Origin: Asparagopsis taxiformis
Lineage: Eukaryota; Rhodophyta; Florideophyceae; Bonnemaisoniales; Bonnemaisoniaceae
Direction of reading: 5' to 3'
Length of the DNA: 64,000 nucleotides
NCBI GenBank assembly: GCA_030407315.1
Contig: JALQPE010000044.1
Span: 1-64,000 of the forward strand
The notes beneath the pieces were generated by a model. It was given only the letters and a program-made list of their open reading frames with translations. It searched no databases and was not told the DNA's origin. Position numbers and translations under genes: made by a program. Of this stretch, positions 40,191 to 50,353 are shown piece by piece (within the stretch, counting starts at the first letter, position 1; the number at the start of each line of letters is the position of its first letter).

Positions 40191-43100
40191 ATGGCCGGAA
40201 GCGACACTGAGCGCGCTGCGGAACCAAAGGATACCGTCGAAAGCGTTGCAGAGAGACTTGCAACGACGGTAGGCGGTGATAAAACACCCTCCGGAGGTTC
40301 TGCTGATGGAGGGGCTCCGTCTGCAGCGGGAAGGGAGACGGCAGATAGCCAGACACCCATTCAGGGAGCAGACGCTGCCATGATAGAGGCAGCAAAAACC
40401 CTTGGTGATATATCACCATCTGGGAAAAACACTCTACGCTTTCCATCTACTCCTGGGACGGTGAAATCGAAAAACAGGGAGAGGTCTAACGTCCGTGAAG
40501 GCGAGGGGAGTCCTGCTGGCATGGAAGCATCAGAAGAGTCTGTGATGGGGATTGACATCAACATTGTCGAATGCAGGACTGAACCTAAAATGATCAATCC
40601 GCTAGATGTTGCCAAACCGGAATCAACTTCTCGTCTTGTGCAGGAGGCCAGAGTGCGCGATCTGGTCAGCAAAATATCTACCGAGGGGTTTCTGGAAACT
40701 GGCACCCGAATGACCATCTGTGAAACAATGGGGTCAGACGGACGGAAGAAACTGCAGTGCATTGATGGAGGTCATCGTATCAGCGCTTTGCAGTCGATTG
40801 TGGAAAACAAACCGACAGTTGCTGATCGATGGAGACTGAGGAGCATTAGCGTTGACTTCATCCGACCACCTGGAACCCGTGAAATGTTTCATCCTCTTGA
40901 AGTGATGCGAATATCGCAGAAGCTGAACGAAAAGACTCATGACGTGATAGAAGTTTCTATTGCTGACCACGTCTGTACGGTCATGAAGTTCATGATGATG
41001 AAGGGCTTGATGAAGGCGAAGGTAAATGTGTGCACAAAAGTTGTAGTCGAGAACAAGGTCATTCCAGGTTGTCAGGAAGGAATCATGATGAAGTACGTTT
41101 CGATTGCGCAGGGCTTCGGAGACGTAAATAACCCGGCGTTCGAACATTGGTCAGCTATCCCAAGTCGATTTGCAACTGAAACTAGTCCGCCAGACTCGAA
41201 TATGCAGGGATGCACTGTGGACGTCCTATTCGCTTCTGCGTTTCGAAAAGCTTCGGTGGACACCAAACATGTCATTCTAGAGCTCACTGCAATGTGGACG
41301 ATGTGGAAACGTAGGAAAGGAGATGGTGGTATAAGTCTAAAGACATGCGCGCAAAAGTGGTGCTACAGCATGTGTGAAATATATGACATACTTGAGAAAG
41401 CTGTACGGAAAGAAAACTCCTGGCATTCCTCACCTCATCCATGTTTCAGGAAGTTACATGAAGTACCGGAGCCAGGTGGACGAACACGAAAAACCATACG
41501 ATATCGCATTTTGACTGTCCTCAAAGATTTCTATCCTTCCGACGCACCAACTGGGAGAGGTATACGTGCAGCATTGACGCGGTCTATGATGAAAGAAATC
41601 CGTTATGTGGTTTTCAACGGCCCAATTCTATCGGATGACTCTCTCGACCATTCCGTCGCGCCTGAAATAGGTGTGCAGGAAAGGCGGACTAGGCGAAAAT
41701 CCTTGGAAGGGAATACTGCACCTCAACCACGACAACAATCCGCATCGTATGGTGATACTTCAAATGCTGCCATTGATCGCTCGGACGTGGTACAGAGTCC
41801 AAATGTACTTACCCAACAGCAGACACAGGGCAGTCTGGAAATATCGGATCGTGTTAACGCTGAGGTCGGTGCTGCAACAAAGGTTGGTGAAGAGGCGACA
41901 GGGAAAGCGGCAGATTCCGAAAGCGCAAAGCAGGTTACAACGGACCGCGCAGTGCCTACTGCGCCTACCGAGAACAATTCTTCGAAACCTGGAGATTGTG
42001 AAGTTGGGGATGTGTTGCAGAAGAACGTAGGAACTCAAGAGCTTGAACCAATTGGTGCAAATCGAGGAAGAAATGACAACGGTGATGAAAATGACCTGCA
42101 ACAATCACCTAGCCCAGTGGCAGCCGGAAGTGCCACGCTCAGACCAGAGCAGGGTGGAAAGTCGCCGGCGAATATGTCAGTTGGTCATCCAAGAACTGGT
42201 CGAGATGGTGAAGGAGGTCCTGAATCTAGGAAGAGCGATGGGTCTGGAACGAAAGATGTCCGCGAAGAATGCCCCGAACATTCTTCTGGAAGGACAACGG
42301 AGGACCCGATGAAAGCTGTACGAAATCAGGGTGATGGCACTGGAGACGCTATGTTATCTACAGCGGATGTCTGCCTACCTGTTTTACCTGAGCTGGAGGA
42401 CACGGAAACACCTGTTACCAGTTCTACGCCTAGGAAGTTGATGAAAGCCAAGCACAGCAGTGGTTTCGTGCCCTTAAAGGCAAAGCCGAGGAATACGGAG
42501 ACGCCGCCAATGATTCTACGATCCAAACGGAAATTGGTGGATGTCACCCCTCAAGAGGTTATTGACCTGGTGGGAGAGGATACCAGCAGGCCGCGGCAGA
42601 AGAAGAAGCAAAAGATGCGTGAAGACGCAAATTTGCAATCCGGCAAAGACGCTGCAGTCCACGCGGTTCAAGGAGGTCAGTATTCGGACAGGCAACAAAA
42701 TGATGTCCCTGACAAAGATGTGGAGGAAGGTATAGAAGCGAAACTGCCTGTTATCATTCATCCCGACAGTCGAATGAAATACTATGTGAATGGGAAACTG
42801 GTCGATACGCTTCGAGCCGAGGTCGCTGAAGCAGCAGCGAGTGCCTATTCAGCACAAAATGTTTCCGCTGAGTTTCTCTCGAGGGCTTATTTCCGAGAGA
42901 AACGAAATGAAATAGACTTGGTTGGGTTTACAATTCTGGACGGAATATTCAAGTCTTCTACTACTGCAGATGCGATCCACGAACTGCTCCTTCATTTTTC
43001 TGCGTTGTTTGAGGAACGTCTCGAGGATGCCAAGAAGAACTCTGAATCCGGTGACACCCGCAGAGATCCGGACTGGACACCGTGGTGCATGGCTATGATG

Positions 43101-43712
43101 GATGGGAAAAACTCTGATGAAGAAGGTGAGAAGGGCAGAGGAATCTTTATAACAAAGCGGAAGAGCTTATGTGATGACCTCGAGGATAACAATAATAATC
43201 TCTATCGGAAGAAGATGGTTGTTGAGCTCGGTCTAGGTATTTGTGCGGAAGGTTTGGAATTGAGGACTAGTGGGAAGGACCCGATGGCCTTCCCCAGCAC
43301 TGGAACTACTTTAGTGCTGACTGGAGAGCGGACTAAACCTCGTGCTGGACATACAGACTATGAAGTGGGAATCGATGAAGTTAACAGTCCCCCTTCTCCG
43401 CCATCCTACTTCATGATGTCAAGCGGCGCAGATGGATTCGGCCTCGTGCTTGCACCCTACAGTCATGTCTGTTTATCCCATCCCAACAGAGAGTTATACA
43501 GAGTTCCAATGAAGAGGTGTGAAGTACCACCATATTCTGTTCTTGTCTGCCGAGGGGATGTTTATCACCACGAGGAAGGATTTGAGAGCAATAAGGGTCT
43601 TCAATACAAGTTCCCGATCCGATCTCACATATTCCTCAAAACTGAGCAGCATCAAAGTGAAGAAGGAGAATATGTCGTTGGACATTGGGAGGGCAATTCG
43701 AAATTGAAGTGA
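40191..43712 (+). CDS. ParB-Ox, element B: ParB-like + 2OG-Fe(II) oxygenase-like fusion protein
   Basis: An intact 1173-codon frame from ATG 40191. Residues about 140-215 carry the ParB-like block (RLVQEARVRDL...CIDGGHRISAL), similar to the DGxHRxxA signature of the ParB/sulfiredoxin superfamily. A conserved helical region follows (ISQKLNEKTHDVIEVSIADHVC, FEHWSAIPSRF, to about 430). The linker (about 480-850) is acidic and polar and includes VIDLVGED near 788, which looks like a SUMO-interacting motif, then a basic KKKQKMR. The C-terminal third has RMKYYVNGK, then GHTD near 1051, GDVYHHEEG near 1122 and FPIRSH near 1140: the H-x-D...H...R layout of 2OG-Fe(II) dioxygenases. I infer a nuclear DNA-binding or modifying protein; the substrate is unknown. 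TET/JBP-like DNA oxidation is one possibility. Confidence 0.72.
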   Translation: MAGSDTERAAEPKDTVESVAERLATTVGGDKTPSGGSADGGAPSAAGRETADSQTPIQGADAAMIEAAKTLGDISPSGKNTLRFPSTPGTVKSKNRERSNVREGEGSPAGMEASEESVMGIDINIVECRTEPKMINPLDVAKPESTSRLVQEARVRDLVSKISTEGFLETGTRMTICETMGSDGRKKLQCIDGGHRISALQSIVENKPTVADRWRLRSISVDFIRPPGTREMFHPLEVMRISQKLNEKTHDVIEVSIADHVCTVMKFMMMKGLMKAKVNVCTKVVVENKVIPGCQEGIMMKYVSIAQGFGDVNNPAFEHWSAIPSRFATETSPPDSNMQGCTVDVLFASAFRKASVDTKHVILELTAMWTMWKRRKGDGGISLKTCAQKWCYSMCEIYDILEKAVRKENSWHSSPHPCFRKLHEVPEPGGRTRKTIRYRILTVLKDFYPSDAPTGRGIRAALTRSMMKEIRYVVFNGPILSDDSLDHSVAPEIGVQERRTRRKSLEGNTAPQPRQQSASYGDTSNAAIDRSDVVQSPNVLTQQQTQGSLEISDRVNAEVGAATKVGEEATGKAADSESAKQVTTDRAVPTAPTENNSSKPGDCEVGDVLQKNVGTQELEPIGANRGRNDNGDENDLQQSPSPVAAGSATLRPEQGGKSPANMSVGHPRTGRDGEGGPESRKSDGSGTKDVREECPEHSSGRTTEDPMKAVRNQGDGTGDAMLSTADVCLPVLPELEDTETPVTSSTPRKLMKAKHSSGFVPLKAKPRNTETPPMILRSKRKLVDVTPQEVIDLVGEDTSRPRQKKKQKMREDANLQSGKDAAVHAVQGGQYSDRQQNDVPDKDVEEGIEAKLPVIIHPDSRMKYYVNGKLVDTLRAEVAEAAASAYSAQNVSAEFLSRAYFREKRNEIDLVGFTILDGIFKSSTTADAIHELLLHFSALFEERLEDAKKNSESGDTRRDPDWTPWCMAMMDGKNSDEEGEKGRGIFITKRKSLCDDLEDNNNNLYRKKMVVELGLGICAEGLELRTSGKDPMAFPSTGTTLVLTGERTKPRAGHTDYEVGIDEVNSPPSPPSYFMMSSGADGFGLVLAPYSHVCLSHPNRELYRVPMKRCEVPPYSVLVCRGDVYHHEEGFESNKGLQYKFPIRSHIFLKTEQHQSEEGEYVVGHWEGNSKLK

Positions 43713-44029
43713 TGAAGGGCATCTGTCCAGCCGTGTTGAAGCCTTAGTTGGGTATGAATCCGTAGAGTAATAAACACAATTCCAATAGAACATGATAAAA
43801 GAGATACTGCATGGATTCTTTATATAGTCAGATCAACTTCACAAATGTAACAAACACCACATGCAGAAAGCTATTCTCCACAGAAAGCTCTACCTACAGG
43901 AGCTGCAAATTCTAAACCTCTTCAGTAGATGCAAGAAACGATAGCAGATAGTAAAACCTGGTATTATATTACAGCGTTCACTATCCCCGGTAAAATTTTC
44001 AGTTCCTGAGAACAGGAGTCTGGCCGGGT

Positions 44030-44510
44030 ATAAACTTGGGTGGGTGTAGACCAAGTGCACCAACCCCATTGCCTGGGGGTACTCCGGATAACCTCAGCCA
44101 ATGGCGTTGGTGCACCTGGCGTTTGGGAGGCCAAAATAATACCGGGTATTATTTTGGGTCGGTATAGACCAAGTGCACCAACCCCATTGGCCGGTGGTAG
44201 CCGGATACCACCGGCCAATGGCGTTGGTGCACCTGGCGTTTGGGAGGCCAAAATAATACCGGGTATTATTTTGGGTCGGTATAGACCAAGTGCACCAACC
44301 CCATTGGCCGGTGGTAGCCGGATACTACCGGCCAATGGCGTTGGTGCACCTGGCGTTTGGGAGGCCAAAATAATACCGGGTATTATTTTGGGTCGGTATA
44401 GACCAAGTGCACCAACCCCATTGGCCGGTGGTAGCCGGATACTACCGGCCAATGGCGTTGGTGCACCTGGCGTTTGGGAGGCCAAAATAATACCGGGTAT
44501 TATTCCTAGT
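44030..44510. repeat. 117-bp tandem hairpin repeat (about four units), element B
   Basis: The landmark CCAAAATAATACCGGG recurs at 44131, 44248, 44365 and 44482, exactly 117 bases apart. Each unit contains two palindromes: CCAAAATAATACC-GGGTATTATTTTGG, and a larger one running from AAGTGCACCAACCCCATTGG to its partner CCAATGGCGTTGGTGCACCT around CCGGTGGTAGCCGGATACCACCGG-type sequence. The first unit is the most diverged. It lies downstream of ParB-Ox, as arrays 2 and 3 do in element A. The frames of 189 and 222 codons here are repeat artefacts. Confidence 0.92.
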
Positions 44511-44971
44511 TTCTTAAGCCAGGTGCAGTGCACTCATTGGCCGAAGCGCACTTATTCGTGGTTCATGTTGAATACAGATGCATTTGGTATGTACGCGTCA
44601 GCTCCACGAGTTGGTGCAAAATGCTGGGAAGTATGTGACTTCAGCATTATGCAGTTATTACTTGAGTGGTTTTGGGGTAATCACCATGACCAACTCGTAC
44701 CTGTTTAGCCACTTTGAGTATGAACTCGTCGTATAGCGATTGTATTTGGCCGCAGAAATTAACTGAATTTCGAGTATTACTCTTGATCTGAGTCAAGTGG
44801 TCTAGAAATAAACAAAAAATTGAAATCAGAGTTGAAACGGATTGTTCACGTTTGATCCTTTATCAGACTGCAGTAGCGAAATAAATCTATCTTAATCGTC
44901 TCTGTATCGTCGTTATCGGGGTCGTACACTCAATCAAGCTTCTCTCCATTCCTGCTTTCCCTCATCCTTCA
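44511..44971. promoter_or_regulatory. Spacer and 5' region of the truncated ParB gene
   Basis: About 460 non-coding bases. The last 60 are pyrimidine-rich (CTTCTCTCCATTCCTGCTTTC) directly before the ATG, as also seen before ParB-Ox2 and the 46904 gene, so it is probably a leader/promoter. Confidence 0.4.
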
Positions 44972-45847
44972 ATGGCTCCTCGCACTCGCTCCAAACCCTC
45001 TGCCCCCGCCCCTGCTCGCGCTTCGACTCGCGGTCGGGCCTCCGCTCGCTCTCGCGCCCCTTCTCGCAGCCCTGGTCACGATAACTCTGTCACCGCCGAG
45101 GTTCAGTTGTCAGACTTTCCCAAAGCTGACCACAGGCTGTCTCCCTTGGATTTGCACAGACCCCCCCTATTCTCTCGTCATATTAGGGAAGGGAGAGTGC
45201 TTGAGCTGAAGGAGAAGTTCCTGAGGGAAGGATTCACCTCCTCAATCTCCCGAATCCTTGCCTGCAAAATGCTCCTTCCCAGTGAAGGCAGCACAACCCC
45301 CACCCTTCAAACGTTCTACATCGATGGTGGCCATCGCGTTGCGGCTCTCCAGAAGTGCATTCGTGAAGACCCGGAAGGGCAACATCCGTATGCTGCTTCA
45401 TTCAGGAACATCGATGTGGCTTTGATCAGGCGCCCAGGGACAGAAGAAGTTTCCGATGAGTACTTCACACCTTTTGAAGTACTCGGGCTGTCCATTCAAG
45501 CAAACACACTCACACATGATGTTGCCCTTGTTTCTTTGGCAGACCGAGTGTGTTCTGTGGTCCAACTGCTCACGACCAAGGACATGCTGGGTGAACCGAA
45601 TCGGAAGTGCATTCAGGTCATCATGGACAGCCAGTTGTCGATATCGAAACTGGGCTACCAAGCCATCAACAAGCACGTGACTGCTGCGAAAGGCTTCCGG
45701 ACTGTGAACAACAAAGCGCTTGAGTTCTGGAGTTCCGTACCGAACATGTTCACCAAGGACATTCTCGCTGCGGAACAGGAAAGGGCCGTTAAAGAAGGCC
45801 GTGACATCAACGACGATGTCTTCAAGCAGTCGACTAGGAGGGCATGA
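44972..45847 (+). pseudogene. Truncated ParB-like gene (second ParB-Ox of element B), oxygenase part missing
   Basis: From ATG 44972 a basic, Ala/Pro/Arg-rich start leads to the ParB-like block (HIREGRVLELKEKFLREGF...YIDGGHRVAAL, about residues 70-125) and the conserved helical region (LSIQANTLTHDVALVSLADRVC, LEFWSSVPNMF). Similarity to the other family members fails at about residue 285 and the frame stops at 45847, just before ACAGTA-rich sequence. The linker and the HxD...H...R domain are absent. By position it corresponds to ParB-Ox2 of element A. It is either a pseudogene or a shortened ParB-only protein. Confidence 0.65.
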
Positions 45848-46200
45848 AGGTTCCAGAACAGTAAAAATAGTGTTTCAGAACAGTATTTCTAGTGTTCTTC
45901 AGAAGAAACAGTACCAACATCGTCTCAGGACAGTGTGCAGTGCGCCATGAACAGTGAATGTACTATTCTTCCTCGAAATACACAGATTTGAGAGCGGTGT
46001 ATATTGTTCTGGAGATTCGAATGTACTGCTCTACGAAAGAACAGTAAATAGTGTCCTGAAAAACGGTGAAAACAGTATTCATTGAACACAGAACGGTAAA
46101 TGTGGTAACCGAGATGGTGAACTGCTCTCATACGGAACATTGTAAACTGTTCCAAAGATTTAAATCAGTGTTGTTTCGGGTCAATGTTACTACGAATTGA
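45848..46200. repeat. AACAGT/ACTGTT-rich subterminal-like repeat
   Basis: Motifs such as GAACAGTA, AACAGTGA and TACTGTTC recur in both orientations over about 350 bases, like the subterminal zones of elements A and B but with another flavour. I cannot find a CACTA terminus at its edge, so its owner is unclear. Confidence 0.55.
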
Positions 46201-46903
46201 TCTGTTTAAACCGAACTCGGTCTAAAGCACGAACTGAAATTTCCGGATAAAGTTCTGGTCACTGGCGTGGCAACCAGAGGAGAGTAGTCGAAGAGATAGT
46301 AGATTCGATTGTAGAGGCAAAGAAGAGGGCGGACAGCGAAGGAGGAACTGGGCTTAGCGGTGCGAAGGTGTAAGATATGGGGTAGAAGACAGTAGAGGAG
46401 GTGAAGCAGTGCTGAAGATTTGAGTATCACATGGCCAAGAACAAACATGACCCCTTTTAATCGATCTCAGTTTCCTTTATTACCGGGACACAGCGGCATG
46501 GTGGGATACTCATTGTAGATGTGGCGCTTCGCCAGTGAGAGTGTACCAAAGTTAGATGCGATGATGCAGAAGAGCTAAATCTGGAAACGGTGCGCTGAAA
46601 TGCCAACTGTGAAAAACGCCGAATGGTTGTCCGACTGGGCAGTTGATAAGTATCATTCATGGGCGTGAGGTGCTTCTGTTGGAACAGATCACAGGCAGCG
46701 CTTGCTGTCGTTGTAATATTGCGCACAGGATTGGTACTACCACCTGCAGTACAAATCGCAGCGTCGATTGATCTCTCGTACATGCCATTCCTCGCTCCAC
46801 ATGTCCTAGGACAGAACCATGCTATTGCATAAGAAATGGAGAATAAGAGGAACTAATCCGTCTCTCCATTCCCCACCTACCCTCCTCCCTCGTCTGTCCC
46901 AAC
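46201..46903. other. Unassigned spacer
   Basis: About 700 bases with no supported gene or repeat. The largest frame (108 codons, minus, 46457-46783) has no recognisable feature. The end is pyrimidine-rich and may be the leader of the 46904 gene. Confidence 0.35.
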
Positions 46904-48385
46904 ATGGCAGCCGCAGTTGTCTCGTCCTGCACCCGCGCCCAAGCTCGCCCCACCCGAACCGCCCATGACTTACATTCGAATTCAGCTTCGTCTGCAAGCT
47001 CTATCCGGTCCTCAACTGCGCCCCGCACCCACGACCTACTCGGCAGCCTGGGAGCGCCCCTTCGCACCGACCAGCGCCCCGATGATACTTTGCAATCGCC
47101 TGGGTTTCTCTCCGATTTTGTAAGCAGCGCCTACGTTCTCATGTGCGACCTTGTGTGGTTCGCAGATGATGACTTGATGGACGAAGAGCTTGCTATAATT
47201 AACGACATTTGGACCACATATTCAGAGAGGCACAATTGCTTGGCTGGAGTGTTTCCGGTACTGCTTTCCGCCACCTCTGGTGAGAACCACGAAATCATAG
47301 AGCTACTAAACAGCACATGCAGCCTGATGTTTCTGGAAGCATGCGTGAGGGTCAGCTTAATTTGTGGATCAGATGAGGTGAATGCTGTGGAGACGGCATT
47401 GGAATTCTCGAAAGCCATCGACAAGTTGCGATGCATACGCGAAGTTTCCGAAAACGAAACAAATCGTGTCTACACGGCAGATGATTTGATGATTTTGCCA
47501 GGCATCACAAATACGGATTACTTCTTAATGCGTCTACATGAAACGTTGAACGCAGTCAGCTACGATTATATGACGATGAATTCAACCATGCACCCCACCG
47601 CAACAATGACACTATCCGAATAAGCGGTTTCTATAGACCAAGAGCTGGAGGGATTGATATTCGCAGCACGAATTACTAGCAGGCCGGAGACGTCTCGCTA
47701 CGAAATGAAGACTGGCAAGACGGTGGTAGGCAAGTAATACGTGACGTATACGGCGGTGATGGGTGGCAGTGAATTGCGCTGCACGATAAAAAGTCAATTC
47801 TCAAGCGGAGAGCGCAGAAGCTACCGCATACTGGAAACGAGGTCAGCGGCTAGTGTTCCTTTGCATGAAAGCGCCGAACAAGATGAAGATTGTAAAGAAG
47901 TAATCAATTCATTTCTGTCGGGCGAGTGTGGACAAGAGGCGGCGAGATGGGCTCTTGACCGAATTGTTGAGGGACAGATTAAGGTGAGCGAGAACTCATC
48001 TTGCAGTATCAAGCATTGCGTTGAAACATATGCAGACGGTCCGGGAGTTTTGCGCATTGATCGTTGCATCTCTGCTTTGACAATACAGGAGCGTCTAGTG
48101 CTGTATCACAGCGGGAAAAACGTTGGATGTCTAGTGCTTCACGAGGACCTTGAAGCCCAGATAGTGGAAATGCGAAACGGGCGATACTTGATCACGCAGA
48201 AGGAGACGGGAGTAGAGTTGGACTCGTCCGGTTGGAAGCAGTGTGCGCTGAAGTACGTAATGCAGCTGGCAAAGCCGCATGAAGTTATAGAAAAATTTGA
48301 TGAAATTGTTCACATGCTGAACAGTATATTATTGGCTGTATCCCGATGCGATAGAAATGTCAAACTCTCAACCCAGAACGAATGA
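46904..48385 (+). pseudogene. Unknown gene interrupted by two in-frame TAA codons
   Basis: From ATG 46904 one frame runs for 494 codons to TGA at 48385, broken only by TAA at 47621 and TAA at 47736. The part between the two stops (for example LEGLIFAARITSRPETSRYEM) reads like ordinary protein, and no frameshift is needed. The first part has a Ser/Ala/Arg-rich start, then a mixed acidic-hydrophobic region (FLSDFVSSAYVLMCDLVWFA). The last part includes RSYRILETRSAASVPLHES and WKQCALKYVMQLAKPHEVIEKF. I recognise no domain. Both TAA could derive from CAA (Gln) by C-to-T change. It converges on the NB-ARC remnant. Confidence 0.5.
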
Positions 48386-48495
48386 AAACCATTTGAGCAC
48401 ACGTCCTGTGTGACCAACGTAAATGCGAAAGGAATCAGAGATTTATCGAATGAGGCATTGAATCAAGCGGTGCAGATGCGCATCACAAACTAGAA

Positions 48496-49641
48496 CTATG
48501 TTTGCTTTTGTACAATGCAAAATGAGTGAAACATGTCTTGCACTGTGAGGTGATCAGCGAGCTTTTCTGGCGCTTTCGTCGACTCCCATCCATCCTCGAC
48601 AAATTTTATGCTCGTCTCCAAGATAGATGTCATGCCTAGATGTTTTTCTACACCCTCTGCCCCTGCAGGAGACCGGGTCCTCGATGCCAGTCCCCCCCAA
48701 TACCGACCGATCGCACTCTGATCACATTGATCTACGCTAGGGTACATAAGCTGCCTGACGGTAGATCCAGCCATTCTCAATGGGAGCGGAAGTCCTTGGC
48801 ATATTTCCAGAACGTGGTCCAGGGCGTCTCGGTTCTAATCGGAGAGTAAAGAAACATCTGACATCTCCAAGGCTGCGTAGTGACAAAATATTCGAAGGCT
48901 TCTTTCAGCGTCAGAGTTTCCAGGGTCGATCTCTGCACAAAGGTTGTGACTAAATACATCGGAAACAACTCTGCTGCTTGTGGATGTCAGAATCTTCAAT
49001 GATGTACAGTTGTTCCCTTGCACGGCTTGACACGTAGCACAGGCCAATCTGTACTCATCTGCATTGACATCGCTAACGTCATCGAATAGAAGCAGGAAGT
49101 GCTTCATGGACAAAGGATGGTTGATCATCATGCAGTGCGTATCTTCTGAAGCAGCGAGCTACTTGAAATCTGCTACAAAATCTGGACATGCGGATTTGAC
49201 AAGCAACTCGAGTTGGCGGATGAAGGAGGAGAGTGTTATGTCATGACCAAGTCTGAAAAACCACAAGCCATCGCGGTATTTGTCGCTGATCTCCTCGTCA
49301 TTACCGAGAGCACAGAGGATAGTAGTCTTCCCTGCGCCACCAATACCAACAAGCACGACGGAATTAACGCCTGGGTCTTCAGACAGAAGGGCGTACTTCA
49401 CAGCGCTTTCTGGAGTCGTGGAGGATGGCGATAAATCCAGTACCGGGGGCAGAATGATTGGAACGTAGAAAGGTCTCCTGAGGAATTGCGGCTGGGGATG
49501 AGACGTGCAGATGGATCTGATGAATTTGGAGCGGGGGAACATGGAGACGTGGAGGATGTCAGAGTTGCAGACGAGATGGCTGATGCGCTGGAATGGGCGG
49601 CGGATGCGATGGTTCGGTGAGACGTCGGTTGATTTGCGCGG
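48496..49641 (-). pseudogene. NB-ARC (STAND NTPase) gene remnant with two in-frame TAG codons
   Basis: On the minus strand a single frame carries the NB-ARC motifs in order: P-loop VVLVGIGGAGKTTILCAL (about 49345), a kinase-2/Walker B-like HFLLLFDDV (about 49090), the kinase-3-like SLKILTSTSS (about 48995) and the GLPL motif ICQGLPLPL (about 48790). In-frame TAG codons at 49161-49159 and 48837-48835 separate these blocks; the sequence reads through each in frame. The frame opens after a stop at 49644 with no clear ATG before 49542 (MFPRSKF). It ends at another TAG (48498-48496) with no C-terminal repeat domain. NB-ARC proteins are ATP/ADP switches, often in immunity-type signalling. Two premature stops and no downstream domain make this copy most likely inactive. 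Confidence 0.75.
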
Positions 49642-49669
49642 TTAAAACGAAAAGTTGGGTTAGGTGAGC

Positions 49670-50353
49670 TTAGATTGGAGCGGTTTGATGGCGGAGCAAA
49701 GCGCAATTGCCCATTATGGACGAGAGAATGTTGTTTCCTGTGGAGAAGACCGGGAGACTAACAGGACGGTAAGACCAAAAGCTGTGGATGTCGCATGAGC
49801 GGGTTGCCATCGACAAGACGGCGTGTGACGACCTATTCAGGCTGATTTTGGGCGTCTTGTATGTCTGAAAATTGTAAGCTAATACAAGACAGCCTGTCAT
49901 ACGCACTGTCGTCGAGACCAGGATATGATCAGATACATAGTAAACTTGGACGGAAGCCGACCAGAGTTCTAAAGCAACATGGGACTTCCACTCACGCCAT
50001 TCAACGAGGCATAATTCTATATCCGGGAATGGCAGGAACCAATCAGAGGAACTCGTCCAATCACTCGCTTCCGATATTTTCGATTTCCTTTTCGTCTCTA
50101 TCACATGTTGTCCACCTAGATTACACTGTTTTCCCGGCCACAAATTAGTAGTCGCCGTACTTGCGAGAAATATGATGACAAGTACAGCTCTCAAAGTGGG
50201 CAAGGCACCTATGGGTTTATGCTTCAGCGTCTTTGCGTCTAGTAATGTATCTCTGGCGCAGTGCGGCTGTAGTGTACGCGATTCAAATGGAGATCCCAAA
50301 TTGGGGTGTACTGAAGGTCGTGCAGGCGATGAACACACGTGTAGCCAGGACAC
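49670..50353 (-). CDS. Long minus-strand ORF without ATG, unknown
   Basis: A 227-codon open stretch whose first ATG comes only about two-thirds of the way in, so it would need an upstream exon or is not coding. It contains a hydrophobic segment (LRAVLVIIFLASTATT) that could be a membrane anchor or signal. No domain is recognised. Its length is unusual for chance, but it overlaps the Cys-rich ORF on the other strand, and at most one is likely real. Confidence 0.2.
   Translation of the reverse strand: MSWLHVCSSPARPSVHPNLGSPFESRTLQPHCARDTLLDAKTLKHKPIGALPTLRAVLVIIFLASTATTNLWPGKQCNLGGQHVIETKRKSKISEASDWTSSSDWFLPFPDIELCLVEWREWKSHVALELWSASVQVYYVSDHILVSTTVRMTGCLVLAYNFQTYKTPKISLNRSSHAVLSMATRSCDIHSFWSYRPVSLPVFSTGNNILSSIMGNCALLRHQTAPI

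Larger units (their letters stand above)
19680..45847 (+). mobile_element. Element B: diverged CACTA-like element with transposase and ParB-Ox, interrupted by a retrotransposon
   Basis: The left end at 19680 begins CACTACTGTGTCTGAAA and continues GGGCCTGGGGCAGTACTG, aligning well with the element A end. Subterminal GCAGTA motifs, a foldback, the transposase and ParB-Ox follow in the same order as in A. Without the retrotransposon, the distance from end to transposase ATG is about 2628 bases, against 2539 in A. The right end is not identified; I stop it at the truncated ParB gene, but the element may extend further or be cut there. Confidence 0.65.

Noticed and set aside
43964..44708. ORFs of 189 and 222 codons over the 117-bp repeats
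   Set aside because: 117 is a multiple of three, so stop-free units stay open; both strands are open and the peptides are repeats.
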